A stretch of DNA of 64,000 nucleotides, from contig JAZAYU010000019.1 in NCBI GenBank assembly GCA_038501625.1, forward strand, positions 7,227,285 through 7,291,284, read 5' to 3'. The translations under genes and the position numbers were made by a program. The notes beneath the pieces are model-generated. The model had not been told where the DNA came from. It saw only the letters and a program-made list of their open reading frames with translations, and did not search any database. This DNA is from Corbicula japonica (taxonomy: Eukaryota > Mollusca > Bivalvia > Venerida > Cyrenidae). The stretch's first letter is position 1. Each line of letters begins with the position of its first letter. Below are positions 34,618 to 54,790 of this stretch, one piece after another.

Positions 34618-35422
34618 ATAGCTAAAAGGAAGAGTCTCCTCGACCGGCTGCCGGATAGGATTATAATTAGGTTCCTTATAATTAGCATTGCTGTTTGATA
34701 TAGACCTTTCGAAATTAGTGTCTAAACTAAGGAGGTCGGTACTTTCATACAATCGGTGTACATATAACAACTCATCTAGGGTATTTTGTCACATTTCAAA
34801 TATGACTAAATGTTAGTTTTTTTTCTGTTTTTGTCGGAATAAAAAAAATCAGAACTTTTCAGAGTATTACTGGTTGTGATTTTTTAAAAATGTTTTCTAA
34901 ACTATCAAACTTAGGTTAATTTTGACAACAGAAATGGATTCTGCAGGAAAAATCTAGTAAGATTGGTAAATTTCATCTCTGTATCTCAATTATTAAAAAA
35001 GTTATTGAAAAATTACTGCAAAGTTCCAAGTTCTCGGTGCCGCTACTCGACGAAAAATAAAGTACAAATATAAGTGTAATATTTTCTCCAAAAACCACAG
35101 CTTTTCAATTATTCAAATCATCATAACTTTTTTATTTATAAAGATATTTTAAAAATGTAAAAAGTGTTTTAATTCTTAAACATTCAGGTTTATGAATATT
35201 CCTTTTAAAATGTAAAATTGTAACTTTAAAAAATCAGCTGGGGTTGCTACTAAAAGGAAGAGTCTCCTCGACCGGCTGCCTGATAGGATTATAATAAGTT
35301 CCTTATACATGTAATAAGCATTGCTGTTTGATATAGACCTTTTGGAATTAGTGTCTAAACAAAGGAAGTCGGTACTTTCATACAATCGGGGTACATATAA
35401 CAACTCATCTAGGGTATTTTGT
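34618..35422. repeat. Direct repeat of ~172 bp (two copies)
   Basis: 34618-34790 and 35251-35422 both start AGGAAGAGTCTCCTCGACCG and end ACTCATCTAGGGTATTTTGT. The spacer between them is AT-rich and shows no gene. Confidence 0.9.
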
Positions 35423-35796
35423 AATACCGCACATTTTATTGTTTTTTTTTTGGTATTTCAAAATTTTGACTTTAAAAAGAAGTAAACAATACCAAACAAG
35501 ATTCAAATTTTCACTTTTATGTATTTTTATCTCACATTTTTTAAATTTTGATTTTCAAAAGTTTCTCCAATTTCAAATTGATAGACTTTTTGAAAACTAG
35601 ATAATGCAAATTCCGGGGAAAAAACTTCAAACTATTCAGACATACATGATTGTTATTCTACTTAAAATACAATTCAAAGGTAGAATCAACGTAGAACCAC
35701 CAACACAGAATAATTGTGCCAATATGAAAATGTTCTTTAATTTTTAAAAAAGGACCAAATGATAGAGCGTTCTGTTGTAATTTATTGAGTGACAAC

Positions 35797-36204
35797 AAAC
35801 AATATGCTAATACCAAACCTGTGAACGGCGGCATTTAACAAAACTGCTACATCTTGAATATTTTGCGACTGCAAAATGAGTAGATCACTTAGTATTGATA
35901 GTTTTAACAAGTTTTAATTATTGCCGAAACATCAGAGGACAAGCAATTGGTGCAATTATTATTTCACATGTAAAAACACCTTTACATAAAAGAAACAAAC
36001 AATATGCTAATTACCAAACCTGTGAACGGCGGCATTTAACAAAACTGCTACATCTTTCATATTTTGCAACTGCAAACTGAGTAGATCACTTAGTATTGAT
36101 AGTTTTAACAAGTTTTAATTATTGCCAAAACATCAGAGGACAAGCAATTGGTGCAATTATTATTTCACATGTAAAAACACCTTTACATAAAAGAAACAAA
36201 CATT
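35797..36204. repeat. ~200-bp tandem duplication
   Basis: Two near-identical units, each starting CAATATGCTAAT (35800 and 36000) and including GTGAACGGCGGCATTTAAC and CATCAGAGGACAAGCAATTG. A few substitutions separate them, so it is a fairly recent event. Confidence 0.93.
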
Positions 36205-36304
36205 TTAACCAAAAATTTAATTGAAGTCCAGATTGCGTTCGATGTTCAAGTTTAAACACAATTTATGAGTTGGACTGGCAAATATAGTATCAAACATCAA
36301 TTCT

Positions 36305-36412
36305 GGAACCGGTTGAGGAGACAGTAGTACCTGTATAGTCTCCTCATCCGGCAGCCGGTCAAGGAGACTCTGGGTCTCCTCGACCGGGTCTGGTCCAGGA
36401 GACACTTCCTAG
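36305..36412. repeat. Cluster of GTCTCCT / AGGAGAC hairpins
   Basis: Two successive palindromes: GTCTCCTCATCCGG...CCGGTCAAGGAGAC (36338-36368) and GTCTCCTCGACCGG...CCAGGAGAC (36374-36403). The same GTCTCCTCGACCGGCTGCC occurs in the direct repeats at 34630 and 35263. Confidence 0.8.
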
Positions 36413-38039
36413 CTAAAAATACCCCTAATTTTATCTATCTTCTAATCTATATTCCAATAATGTCAAACCCCTGGTGGGAACCCAGACATTTTCATATCAA
36501 GCTGCAGAGATTATAATTTTTAGAAAAAGTACCCCTCGACTAAAATCATAGGGGTCAGAATTAGGCTTATTCAAAATCTTAGGTCAAAAGGTCATCTTCT
36601 GGGTCAAATGGAAACCCTGATCTAAGCCTCCTGTTGGAAACGAGTGTTTTTCCACCGAAACATTTTGGCAGTCAGGGTCCGATTCAAGATTTCGGTAGAA
36701 TCTAGTTTGGTGGGCCCGGGATGTTCAAAACACAAAAAGCCCAGTGGCATTCGAGAGAGTAAAAGGGTGGATTGGGGCAGTAGCCGCCATTTAAATTCTC
36801 AGAAATTTGTTTGGCACACAACAGTTTACCAAAATTTTCTCACAAACAATACTCTTCACTAAAATTGTAGGGATGTTGGGGTCCGCTAAACAAGATTTTT
36901 CAAAAGATTTCCATAAAGAGGTTTGTTTGAGGACAATGGCTTAGTCGTGGACTTCTCGTAGTTACATGATAAATTTATGTCATCTCATGGTCACAAAAGC
37001 TACTGCCTTAGGCTCATAATTGCAATAAACACCTGGACACTGTTGAAAAAAATCAGATTGTTTATTAAGTGTCACTTAAAATTAGCAGAGATCTATATAT
37101 GTGTTGGCTACTGTTTCTAAGTATATAATAATAATAGTTCAGTTGTTATATTTTTATTTTTAATATTGTTCAATTATTTAATTTTGAAAACTACTTTATT
37201 CTATTCAAACTTAATAGTAATATGATAAAGTCTGGTCCGGAGTATATCCCTTTTCCCCGAATTTCGTGCCAGGCACAAGCGTAAGCAGGCTGATCTGGAT
37301 CGTCACTGGTCATATCATGGTCAGAAATAACCTTTATGAATCTAAAAGCAAACAGCGTAGATCCTGATCAGATGGCACAGATTTACACAGTTCACCCACA
37401 CCATTAAGGTGTATATATCAAGGAAATGATTAAAAATGATGATTTAAAGAATGTATCAGTGATCTGGTTTTTATCCATACTTTCTCTTTAAGTTTGTTGA
37501 GAATTTGAACAAGAATGGGCAAAAGTTACATGTACTAGAATATTAAAAGTTTTTAAAAGATTTTCTGCAAACTGTTGGGTTGGTGATTTTTTCCCCATGT
37601 TAGGTTGAGAATATGACATGCCTGGCCTTAGGTATGTTTCCTTAAACTAAAGGACACACCTTCTTTCACTATATTAATTATTATTCCACTTATGCAAAGT
37701 TTCCATATTATTTTGTAAATAGTGTAATGATCACTTATTTTTTGTCTTTTTTTAAAAATTTTTTTAATTATAAGTACTAAATTTCTTTGTAAAAATGTTC
37801 AGATGCTCTCCCTTGAGGAGGAAATAAAGGTACAGTATCTAACTAGTTTATCAATCATGATATCTATATCGGTCATGATAATCAAGGTGTTGGTTTTTAC
37901 GCAATTACTCACTGATTTTAATACATTAACCTTCATGTATCACCTAGCCTGGCATCAAGCCATATAGTCATTGTTTATTTTTTTTACCATTTTTACTATT
38001 TTATTGATTTATTTCATTCATTCTGCATGCGAATAGTGC
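36413..38039. other. Upstream of PCGF3, no exon recognised
   Basis: Apart from a MITE piece (37280-37433), nothing could be assigned. The non-coding first exon and promoter of PCGF3 may be here or further left. Confidence 0.4.
37280..37433. mobile_element. Palindromic TTAA MITE, left part missing
   Basis: GCAGGCTGATCTGGATCG, AACAGCGTAGATCCTGATCA and a right end TATCAAGGAAATGATTAA. Confidence 0.75.
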
Positions 38040-38762
38040 AAAACCATGTCCGCTCTGTAACTTTCATTTCTAAATGGATTTTAAAGTATATTGGCATAAA
38101 TGTTTACCATGACATGGTTGTGTCACGTACAATACCCATGCCTGTAGGTCCAAGGTCAAGGTCACTGTTACTAAAAATAGAATTGTTTTGTCCAGGCTGA
38201 AAATTTATTTTTTATTGGATTTTAAAATATCTTGGTAAAATGTTCACCATATCAAGAATGTGTGTCACGTATAATACCCATGCCTGTAGGTGTAAGGTCA
38301 AGGTCACTGTTACTAAAAATAAAATTTTCTTGAACAGGCTGTAACTTTGTTATGAATGGAGTGATTTCAAAATAACTTGGCACATATGTTCACCTTGACA
38401 AGGCAGTGTGTTGCGTACAATAGCCATGCCTGTAGGTCCAAGGTCACTGTTACAAAAAATAGAATTGTCTTGTCTGGACTATAGCTGTTTTGTAGGGGAT
38501 ATAAAAGCTTTGCAAAATATATATATATGTATTTTTAAATTATTTTCATCGCATTACCACCAACTTCTTCACAGACGTTTCCGTTATAAGCAGACAATAG
38601 TGCTGCAAATAGGAATAATTCACTTGATCTTCAAATGTATGCATATTCTTATAATTACTCGCACATCTCTGTATTTCAAATGCTATTATTCCCATCAGTG
38701 CTCATAAGTGTCTCATAACAACGCATAGCGGGGGCATCCATGTCCTATGGACACATTTCTAG
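38040..38762 (+). mobile_element. Second copy of the Helitron-like element, inverted
   Basis: Reverse-complement relative to 1633-3060: about three ~140-bp units (GGTCACTGTTACT at about 38159, 38301, 38441), then CACCAACTTCTTCACAGACG, GCGGGGGCATCCATG, the hairpin TGTCCTATGGACA and terminal CTAG at 38759-38762. The other two arrays are absent. It ends about 260 bp before PCGF3 coding exon 1. Confidence 0.75.
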
Positions 38763-38764
38763 CT

Positions 38765-38868
38765 TATTAATTAGGTTATTTCTGACCAAGTACAAAACTG
38801 TGAAGATCATGATTGAACAGCACAATTATGTGCAGGCTGATCTGGATGTACATAGTTGGGACATGGCT
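38765..38868. mobile_element. Palindromic TTAA MITE fragment
   Basis: ATTAGGTTATTTCTGACCAA and GCAGGCTGATCTGGATGTAC only; directly after the Helitron-like element. Confidence 0.65.
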
Positions 38869-39022
38869 TGTGTTACCAATCTCAAATCTCAAGAATGTGA
38901 TTGGTTGCCATTTCAGCTAATCAGATGCTTGAGTTTTTAGTCTCCATATTTAGTTTCGTGATCTAGGGCACTGTAGATGTGGTGTAAAATGTTAATAAAT
39001 TTCCAATATTTTATGATTTCAG

Positions 39023-48118
<9,096 letters not shown>

Positions 48119-48390
48119 TAACAGGGTAACTGTCATAAACCAAAGCACATATTCGGAAACGTTTTGTTTAAAACAGCAATATACATGATATAGTAACAGA
48201 ATTGGTTCATATAGTAAACCTATTATTATTTGTGCAGGACTGATTTTCACAGTTTCAAATCTCAATGGATGTGTTACATTCTGAAGATTTATATTTTGCT
48301 TGTTTTTCTTTAATCAGTGATGTGACATCCCAACGATTTTTTCTGTTAAAAAAATCATGAAATTAAAAATCATTAAAGTGAGATTTTTAA

Positions 48391-48629
48391 TAAACCCTTA
48401 AATCCATACATACACCTTTATGGCATGTGCGAAAAGTGTAGATCCAGATCAGCTGGCACAGCTGTGCCATTCGTTCAGGATCTACACTGGTTGCTTTTTG
48501 ATTTAGGTTATTTCTGAACAAGATGCAACCAGTAAAGATCCAGATCAGATGGCACCATTGTGCCAGCTTATCTGGATCTACACTGGCTGCAAACACATAC
48601 AAAGGTGTATATATCAAATAAAGAGTTAA
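48391..48629. mobile_element. Palindromic TTAA MITE, diverged, 270 bp after the PCGF3 stop
   Basis: CATACACCTTTATGGCATGT; both hairpins readable; ends AATAAAGAGTTAA. Its AATAAA could serve as a polyadenylation signal for PCGF3 (inference). Confidence 0.82.
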
Positions 48630-48798
48630 GCTAGAAATAAAGATTGTTTAAATTTGGTGTGTTCACAAAATGTTTGCTAGAATTGGCCTCAAGTGTCAGA
48701 TAATCAGATAATGGTAGAAACTGTTTTGATGCACATGTATGTGAAGAGTCTTTATGTTTACCAGTATTTAGTCAGTTTTGCTTCCATTGTGAATATTC

Positions 48799-49028
48799 TT
48801 AACACCTTACTCATTTATACACATTTTTACACAAGTGTGACCAGTGTAGATCCAGATCAGCCGGCACATCCATGACGTCTGTTCAGGATCTGCACTGGTT
48901 GCAGTCTGGTCAGAAATAACCTAAGGAATCACAAAGCGAACAGTGCAGATCCTGATTAGACAGCACAGATTTGCCAGCTGATCTGGATCTACACTGTTCG
49001 CCCTAGCAATAAAGGTGGAAAGGGTTAA
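48799..49028. mobile_element. Palindromic TTAA MITE, reverse orientation
   Basis: TTAACACCTTACTCATTTAT to AAAGGTGGAAAGGGTTAA; shares TTAA 49025-49028 with the next copy. Confidence 0.88.
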
Positions 49029-49244
49029 CCCTTTACTACATGGGATATGGCTGTTATCCCATGATGAACCGTGTATATTCAGACAAATTGGCACATAACT
49101 ATTCGCGTTTTGATTCATTTGGTTATTTCTGACTAAGAAGCGAACAGTGTGGATCTTGATAAGTCCTCAATATGTTTGGCTGATCTAGATCTACACTGTT
49201 CACACATGCTATGTAATCTGTATAAATGACGTATAAAGGGTTAA
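49025..49244. mobile_element. Palindromic TTAA MITE, diverged, abutting the previous copy
   Basis: TTAACCCTTTACTACATGGG to GACGTATAAAGGGTTAA. Confidence 0.85.
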
Positions 49245-49393
49245 TTTTAAGGAGAAGTGCATCATTCAAATAGAAAGTTCACCTCATCAATAATTCAAGC
49301 AGGAAGAAATTGTAAAAGTCAGATATGAACAACTGTTTATCTCTGTTGTCCGCAATTGCTAAAATCTGTTTGGTATCTCAAAATGGTGACTCT

Positions 49394-49624
49394 TTAACCC
49401 TTTCCTCCATTATATTACGCATGTGCGACCAGTGTAGATCCAGATCAGCCACATCCGTGCCGTCTGATCAGGATCTGCTCTGGTAGCATTTTGGTCAGAA
49501 AGAACCTAACGAATCAAAAAGCGAATTGTTTAGATCCTGATCAGACGGCACGGATATGATGGCTGATCTGGATCTAAACTGTTTGCCCATGCAGTGAAGT
49601 TGTGTCTTCTGAGGAAAAGGTTAA
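49394..49624. mobile_element. Palindromic TTAA MITE, reverse orientation, full length
   Basis: TTAACCCTTTCCTCCATTAT to TGAGGAAAAGGTTAA; the apex of hairpin 1 has lost GGCAC. Confidence 0.9.
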
Positions 49625-50190
49625 TAAAGTCAAGGTAGTGTTGATATTTACTGACAAAACTTTGTAAAATTCTGAATTAGTGCTTGTTCAAACTGATTGT
49701 GTTGGTGAAAATTGTTTTTTTGTGTTAATATTCTAAGAAGAAATTTGTTATGGCTGATGGAAGCCACTTAACCAGTGTACAGTTCAGTAATATGTCTTGT
49801 CATTTAATGACTGGTTGTCATAAATATGTAAAGAATGAATTATTTAGGGAAGTGCTTTCCTTCTTAAGTAAGATGATGCATTTTGTTTTAAGTTTTGAGA
49901 CGAAATGTCATGCAAATACTCTAAACAGAGATGGTCTTAATCTTGAAATTATATGTTATATAGTGACAGATTGTCACAAATATGTAAAGGAATGGTCTTG
50001 GTATATTGACCCTTTGTTTAATTCTGCAGTATTTTTGTTCTTTATTTTGATGGGGACAATATTAGTGCACATATAATGAATCAAAATAGACTAAAACTTG
50101 CAAGTTGGAAACTTGTACTGTTATTTCACTTGTTTGCTTTTTTGTGACATATGCATTGTATTTTCCCCTGTGGTTTCCATTCTCAGTTTT

Positions 50191-50661
50191 ATTTACCTTT
50201 TAATCCATGGATACACTTTAATGCTTATGTGATTAGTGTAGATCTAGATCATCTGGCACATCTGTACCCTCTGATCAGGATCTTTACTGCTCACTTTTAG
50301 ATTCATAAGGTTATTAAATCTTTCCTGTACAGACACACCTTTATTTCTAGGGCGAACAGTTTAGATCCAGATCAGCCGGCACATCCGAGCCGTCTGATCA
50401 GGATCTAAACTGTTCGCTTTTTGATTCATTAGGTTTTTTCTGACCAAAGTGCGACCAGTGCAGATCCTGATCAGACGGCACGGATGTGCCGGCTGATCTG
50501 GATCTACACTGGTCGCACATGCGTAAAAATGCGTATATATCCAGGAAAGGGTTAATGACCAAAATGCAACCAGTGCAGATCCAAACAGATGTGCTAGCTG
50601 ATCACAATCTTCCCTTGTTGCACACGCCTTAACACATATGTTTTATGGAGTAAATGGTTAA
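50191..50661. mobile_element. Palindromic TTAA MITE, old copy hosting a younger copy
   Basis: Left half 50191-50317 ends ATTCATAAGGTTATTAA; right half 50552-50661 resumes TTAATGACCAAAATGCAACC and ends GGAGTAAATGGTTAA. The younger copy lies between. Confidence 0.88.
50314..50555. mobile_element. Palindromic TTAA MITE, best-preserved copy, nested in an older one
   Basis: TTAAATCTTTCCTGTACAGA to CCAGGAAAGGGTTAA. Hairpin 1 at 50352-50417 (GCGAACAG...CTGTTCGC), hairpin 2 at 50451-50516 (GCGACCAG...CTGGTCGC), each 66 nt. Confidence 0.95.
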
Positions 50662-51082
50662 AATAAATTCTGATCCACTTTCTAACCCAAAAAATGTTAG
50701 TTCATGTCTTAATATACTTAAAGAAATTAGATAAGGAACTTATTTAGACATGAAAATTATCGTTTTTAAAGAAGTCGGGGTATCTTATTTCTTTAAGTTT
50801 ATACTAGTATACAACACAATAACATTTTGCTTTCCAATCTATGTCAACAATTTTTCAAAGGAATATTATATCCAATGCAGTGTTCTCCCTTTGACACTCC
50901 GTACTACAAATTCATCTGTGATGTCATGAACATTATGCAATAAAAAAACATCCAACCGTAAATTAGAAGTTATTCTGCTAAAAGAAAAGTTCAGTTCTTT
51001 TAAAACAAAGCTGACAAATGTTTTTTTTCTTTGTCAGTCAACCATAAAAATCACAACTCTTGATTCCAAGTTGATACAGCTT

Positions 51083-51198
51083 TAATCCCATGAGTGACTA
51101 GAATAAATCCAGGTCAGGCTGCTCAGAAGTGGAGGCTGGCCTGGACACACAATGGTTACAAATGGGATAAAAGCCATATCCCATGGAGTAAATGGTAA
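51083..51198. mobile_element. Short MITE related to the palindromic family
   Basis: TTAATCCCATGAGTGACTAG to TCCCATGGAGTAAATGG. One imperfect hairpin (AATCCAGGTCAGGCTG / GGCTGGCCTGGACACA). Similar ends, different arms. Confidence 0.55.
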
Positions 51199-51334
51199 AA
51201 CATGACAAAGCTCAAGAGTATAGTCGCTTGTTGTGACTGTCGTAACAGTTACCGAAAGGGGAACTAACTGCAAATCAGTGTTTGGTATTTATCTTCTACA
51301 GGCTAACACTGGAGGAGCCTTCTGCTGGATAATA

Positions 51335-51565
51335 TTAACTCTTTCCTCCATTGACACACCTTCATTGCATGGACGAACAGTTTAGATCCAGATCAGCCGG
51401 CACATCTGTGCCGTCTGATCAGGATCGAAACTGTTCACATTTTGATTCATTAGGTTATTTCTGACCAAAATGCAACCAGATCAGATGGCACAGATGTGCT
51501 GGCTGATCTGGATCTACACTGGTCGCACATGCGTAAAAATGCGTATATATGGAGGAAAGGGTTGA
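51335..51565. mobile_element. Palindromic TTAA MITE, near full length
   Basis: TTAACTCTTTCCTCCATTGA to GGAGGAAAGGGTTGA. The right TTAA has mutated to TTGA, and 14 bp of an inner arm are missing (AACCAGATCAGATGG). Confidence 0.9.
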
Positions 51566-51786
51566 GGGCAATGGATCTATACTTTTCAGCTGAAACAATT
51601 TTTTATTTAGCACTAGTAAATTCTGTATCCTATATATATTTTATTTTGTGATTTAAATCAATTTAAATTGTAATTACCAATTTACATTCTATGGTTTCAT
51701 CGCAGATTGTTACATAAATATGCAGTTATTTGATGGATTACTTTTTCATTCTTTTGTTGTTTAAAAAAGAAATTTACAGTATTGTT

Positions 51787-51988
51787 TTAATCTCTCCTCC
51801 ATATATACACATTCTTACATGTGTGTGACCAGTGTTGATCCAGATCAGCCGGCACATCCGTGTCGTCTGATCAGGATCTGCACTGGTCGCATTTAGGTCA
51901 GAAATAACCTAACATGGATGTGGCAGCTGATCTTGATCTAAACTGTTCGCCCATGCAATAAAGGTGTATCTATGGAGGAAAGGGTTAA
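51787..51988. mobile_element. Palindromic TTAA MITE, reverse orientation, inner arm deleted
   Basis: TTAATCTCTCCTCCATATAT to GGAGGAAAGGGTTAA. About 40 bp lost between ATAACCTAA and CATGGATGTGG. Shares TTAA 51985-51988 with the next copy. Confidence 0.9.
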
Positions 51989-52242
51989 ACCGTTCACTCC
52001 ATTGGATACAGCTTATATCCCATATGTAAATGGTGTTGATATTGATATGCACATCTGTGCTCTCTGATCATCTTTGCCGTCTGATCAGGATCTTCACTGT
52101 TCGCTGTTTGATTCGTTAGGTTATTTCTGACCAAAATGCGACCAGTGCAGATCCTGTGCAGATGGCAGGGATATGCCGGCTGATCTGGATCTACATTGGT
52201 GGCACATTCGTAAAAATGCGTATATATAGAGGAAAAGGCTAA
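51985..52242. mobile_element. Palindromic TTAA MITE, abutting the previous copy
   Basis: TTAAACCGTTCACTCCATTG to AGAGGAAAAGGCTAA; hairpin 2 near consensus, hairpin 1 rearranged. Confidence 0.85.
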
Positions 52243-52592
52243 CACATGTTGATACTATCCACCACCCAGGATTGTCTTCAAATCACTATGGGAAACATGT
52301 TATTAAAATAATCTCTAAGCAGAAGGAAAATTCTATTTACGTGATGTTTTAATTTCTGAATTTCACAAGAAGAATTTGTCTAGAGATTATTTTGATCATG
52401 TGACCTTTACTTTTGTTGAGAGATCTTTTTGATCATGTGACATTTACTTTTGTTAAGAGATCTTTTTGATCATGTGACATTTACTTTTGTTTAGAGCTTA
52501 TTTTGATCACAGGATTCTTCAGAATGAAAATGAGCAACCATACTGTTGAATGCCTTGCATTTTTTAAAAATTTTTTTAGGAGAAGACATCTT

Positions 52593-52762
52593 GCAATATG
52601 CAGAACATGTATGTTTCCAACGGAAGGCAATATGCAGAACATGTATGTTTCCAACGGAAGGCAATATGCAGAACATGTATGTTTCCAACAGAAGGCAATA
52701 TGCAGAACATGTATGTTTCCAACAGAATGCTATATGCAGAACATGTATGTTTCCAACAGAAT
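52593..52762. repeat. 34-bp minisatellite, 5 units
   Basis: Unit GCAATATGCAGAACATGTAT plus GTTTCCAACGGAAG, repeated five times with small changes. It is preceded by a T-rich acceptor-like TTTTTTTAG at 52571-52579. The open frames over it come from the repeat. Confidence 0.95.
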
Positions 52763-52886
52763 GTTGGTAGATGAATTATTTTACACAACTATTCAATGAA
52801 GAATAAAACAATGTAATCAATAAATACTTTAGTCGCTTTTATATGATGATATTGCAAAATATACGCCAATAAGTTGAGTGATACAC

Positions 52887-53214
52887 GCACGGCGGCAACA
52901 GGGGCTTAAGAGTTTATGAAGGTTTGTAGTAAAATCTTGTAAAAGAACATAGAAGTTCCATCAGTTTCTTTTGTCCCTGTCATCCTGATTTGATTCCAGG
53001 GTCTCTGAGTACCCACCTTTTAACTTGACAATGCTATTAGCTTATTTTGGTTTATATGTTTGTGTGCTTTTGCATGCAACATTGAGTTGATTGGTAGGTG
53101 GAAATAATTCACCTAGACAACTTGTACTTGTTTGTTCATATGAGAACCTGTTGGGACGAGTTTGAGGTTGGTGCACCTAGAACCTGGTTTAAACGCCCAG
53201 TGGCAAATTGTTTT
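52887..53214 (+). repeat. Dispersed repeat R, copy 1 left part
   Basis: Shares AAGAGTTTATGAAGGTTT, TGCTTTTGCATGCAACATTG, AGACAACTTGTACTT and GAGGTTGGTGCACC with 55455-55893. It is interrupted by the LINE at 53215-54610. No coding. Confidence 0.82.
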
Positions 53215-54610
53215 GACAAGATACAAGAAACTTTATTTAACGTCGGTTTTGTACAATAAAAAACATTAGCTATAAGCTATTTTCCGACATAACAGAGATC
53301 GTTTAACACATAGACATAAAAAGACAATCAACAAAACCTGTAAAAAGAAAGTTACGACAGTTACATTAGAAAATAAAACACAAAATTAATAAGACTGACG
53401 TTATAACATATAAAATACATCATAAAAGATTGCACATGAAGTCACATAAAAATTATATACATTTACACATGACACATGTACAGATCTGACCAGTCCAGGT
53501 CTGGATCATTCTGGTAAACTCCTTGTAGTTATCACATGTTCTTACATGATTTGGTAGATTATTCCAGACCCGGGTTGCCTCAAACCTGAACGACTTCTTA
53601 CCATATGTTGTTGTACTAAAATGGTATTACTGTTTCTAAGAGTATAGGTTGATTGTTTGAATTCAACAAGATCATGTAGATAAGGGGGAGATAAGCGGTA
53701 AAGGCATTTATATGTTTCTATTGCTATGGTTCTAAGTCTTGCAAGATGCAATGTGGGCATGTTTACTTTTTCTAGTAAATCTTCGTAGGTTGAATTAAAA
53801 TCGTAAAAAACAATTCTAAGTGCACGGTGTTGGAGTTTCTCTAACTTTTCAGTATTCTGTTTTCTACAAAAATGCCATATAATAGGACAAAAGCTAAAGT
53901 TTGACCTGATAAAAGATTTATATACCAACAGTTTACATTCTACAGATAAAAAATTACAAATTCTTAAAAGTACATTTAACTGACCAGCAGCTTTTTTGCA
54001 TTACCGGTTAATCTGTGCATCAAAATTCAATAAAAAGTCTAAATCTACACCAAAGAGTTTAACCTGATCTTCACATGCAATATTTACATCATCTATGTTA
54101 AAACATTTCAGTTGATCATGGGTTTTCTTACCGACAGCTATGGACTGAAACTTATCTGGATTGGCTTGCATTTGATTTATGTTAAACCAATTAATGAGAG
54201 TTTTGCTTTCTTGTTCTACGAGGGTTGATTTTAAAACACAAATATCAGGATGGTTAAAAGAAAGGGTGTTATCATCTGCGTAGTTATAAAGTGTAGATTT
54301 TTCAATAAAGTTAAAAATATCGTTTATAAAATTGTTAAAGATAAGAGGTCCTAAAATAGATCCCTGTGGGGCGCCTTTGATAGTTTCAGTCCATGAGCTG
54401 TGTACTTTACCTATTTTCACCCTTTGTTTTCTTTTAGTTAGATAATTATGTACAAGTGAGAGTTGTCTGACAAGCCATATGCTTTGAGTTTAAGAGCGAT
54501 GAGGTTATGTGGGAAGCAATCAAACGCCTTCGATAAATCCATAAGTATGGCACCCACATGTTCATTGTTATCTAGTGCCATTTTCCAATCTTCTATCATT
54601 CGCAAAAGTC
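53215..54610 (-). mobile_element. 5'-truncated non-LTR retrotransposon with damaged frame
   Basis: Minus-strand RT: motif A (AILMDLSKAFD) near 54530, motif B (GAPQGSILGPLIFN) near 54380, YADD (NYADDNTLSF) near 54280, then a C-terminal part at 53542-53928 (SFIRSNFSFCPIIWHF, LQHRALRIV). At least one frameshift lies near 54455-54465 and one stop at 54001, so it is a pseudogene. RT motifs resemble the Jockey/CR1 group. It interrupts a dispersed repeat (52887-53214, resuming at 54611). Confidence 0.88.
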
Positions 54611-54790
54611 TGTTCCAAGGCGGTAATCATCAGGTTCTATTTTCAGTTAAATGTTTGTGTTGTCTTATTGAAGTTGCTCAATTAATAAACCCATACTCTC
54701 TCTTTTCCTCTCCACTTTTTGGGTACGTGGACAGGCTGTGATTTCTGGGTGTGACATTCCGGATATGCACCTTTTGTATGCTTCCTGAAA
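54611..54790 (+). repeat. Dispersed repeat R, copy 1 right part
   Basis: Resumes with GTTCCAAGGCGG and continues through TGTTGTCTTATTGAA, CTCTCTTTTCCTCTC and GATATGCA, as in copy 2. Confidence 0.8.

Noticed and set aside
49750..50076. 108-codon frame with two HKYVK segments
   Set aside because: No recognisable domain, no splice partners; low-complexity similarity between its halves only.
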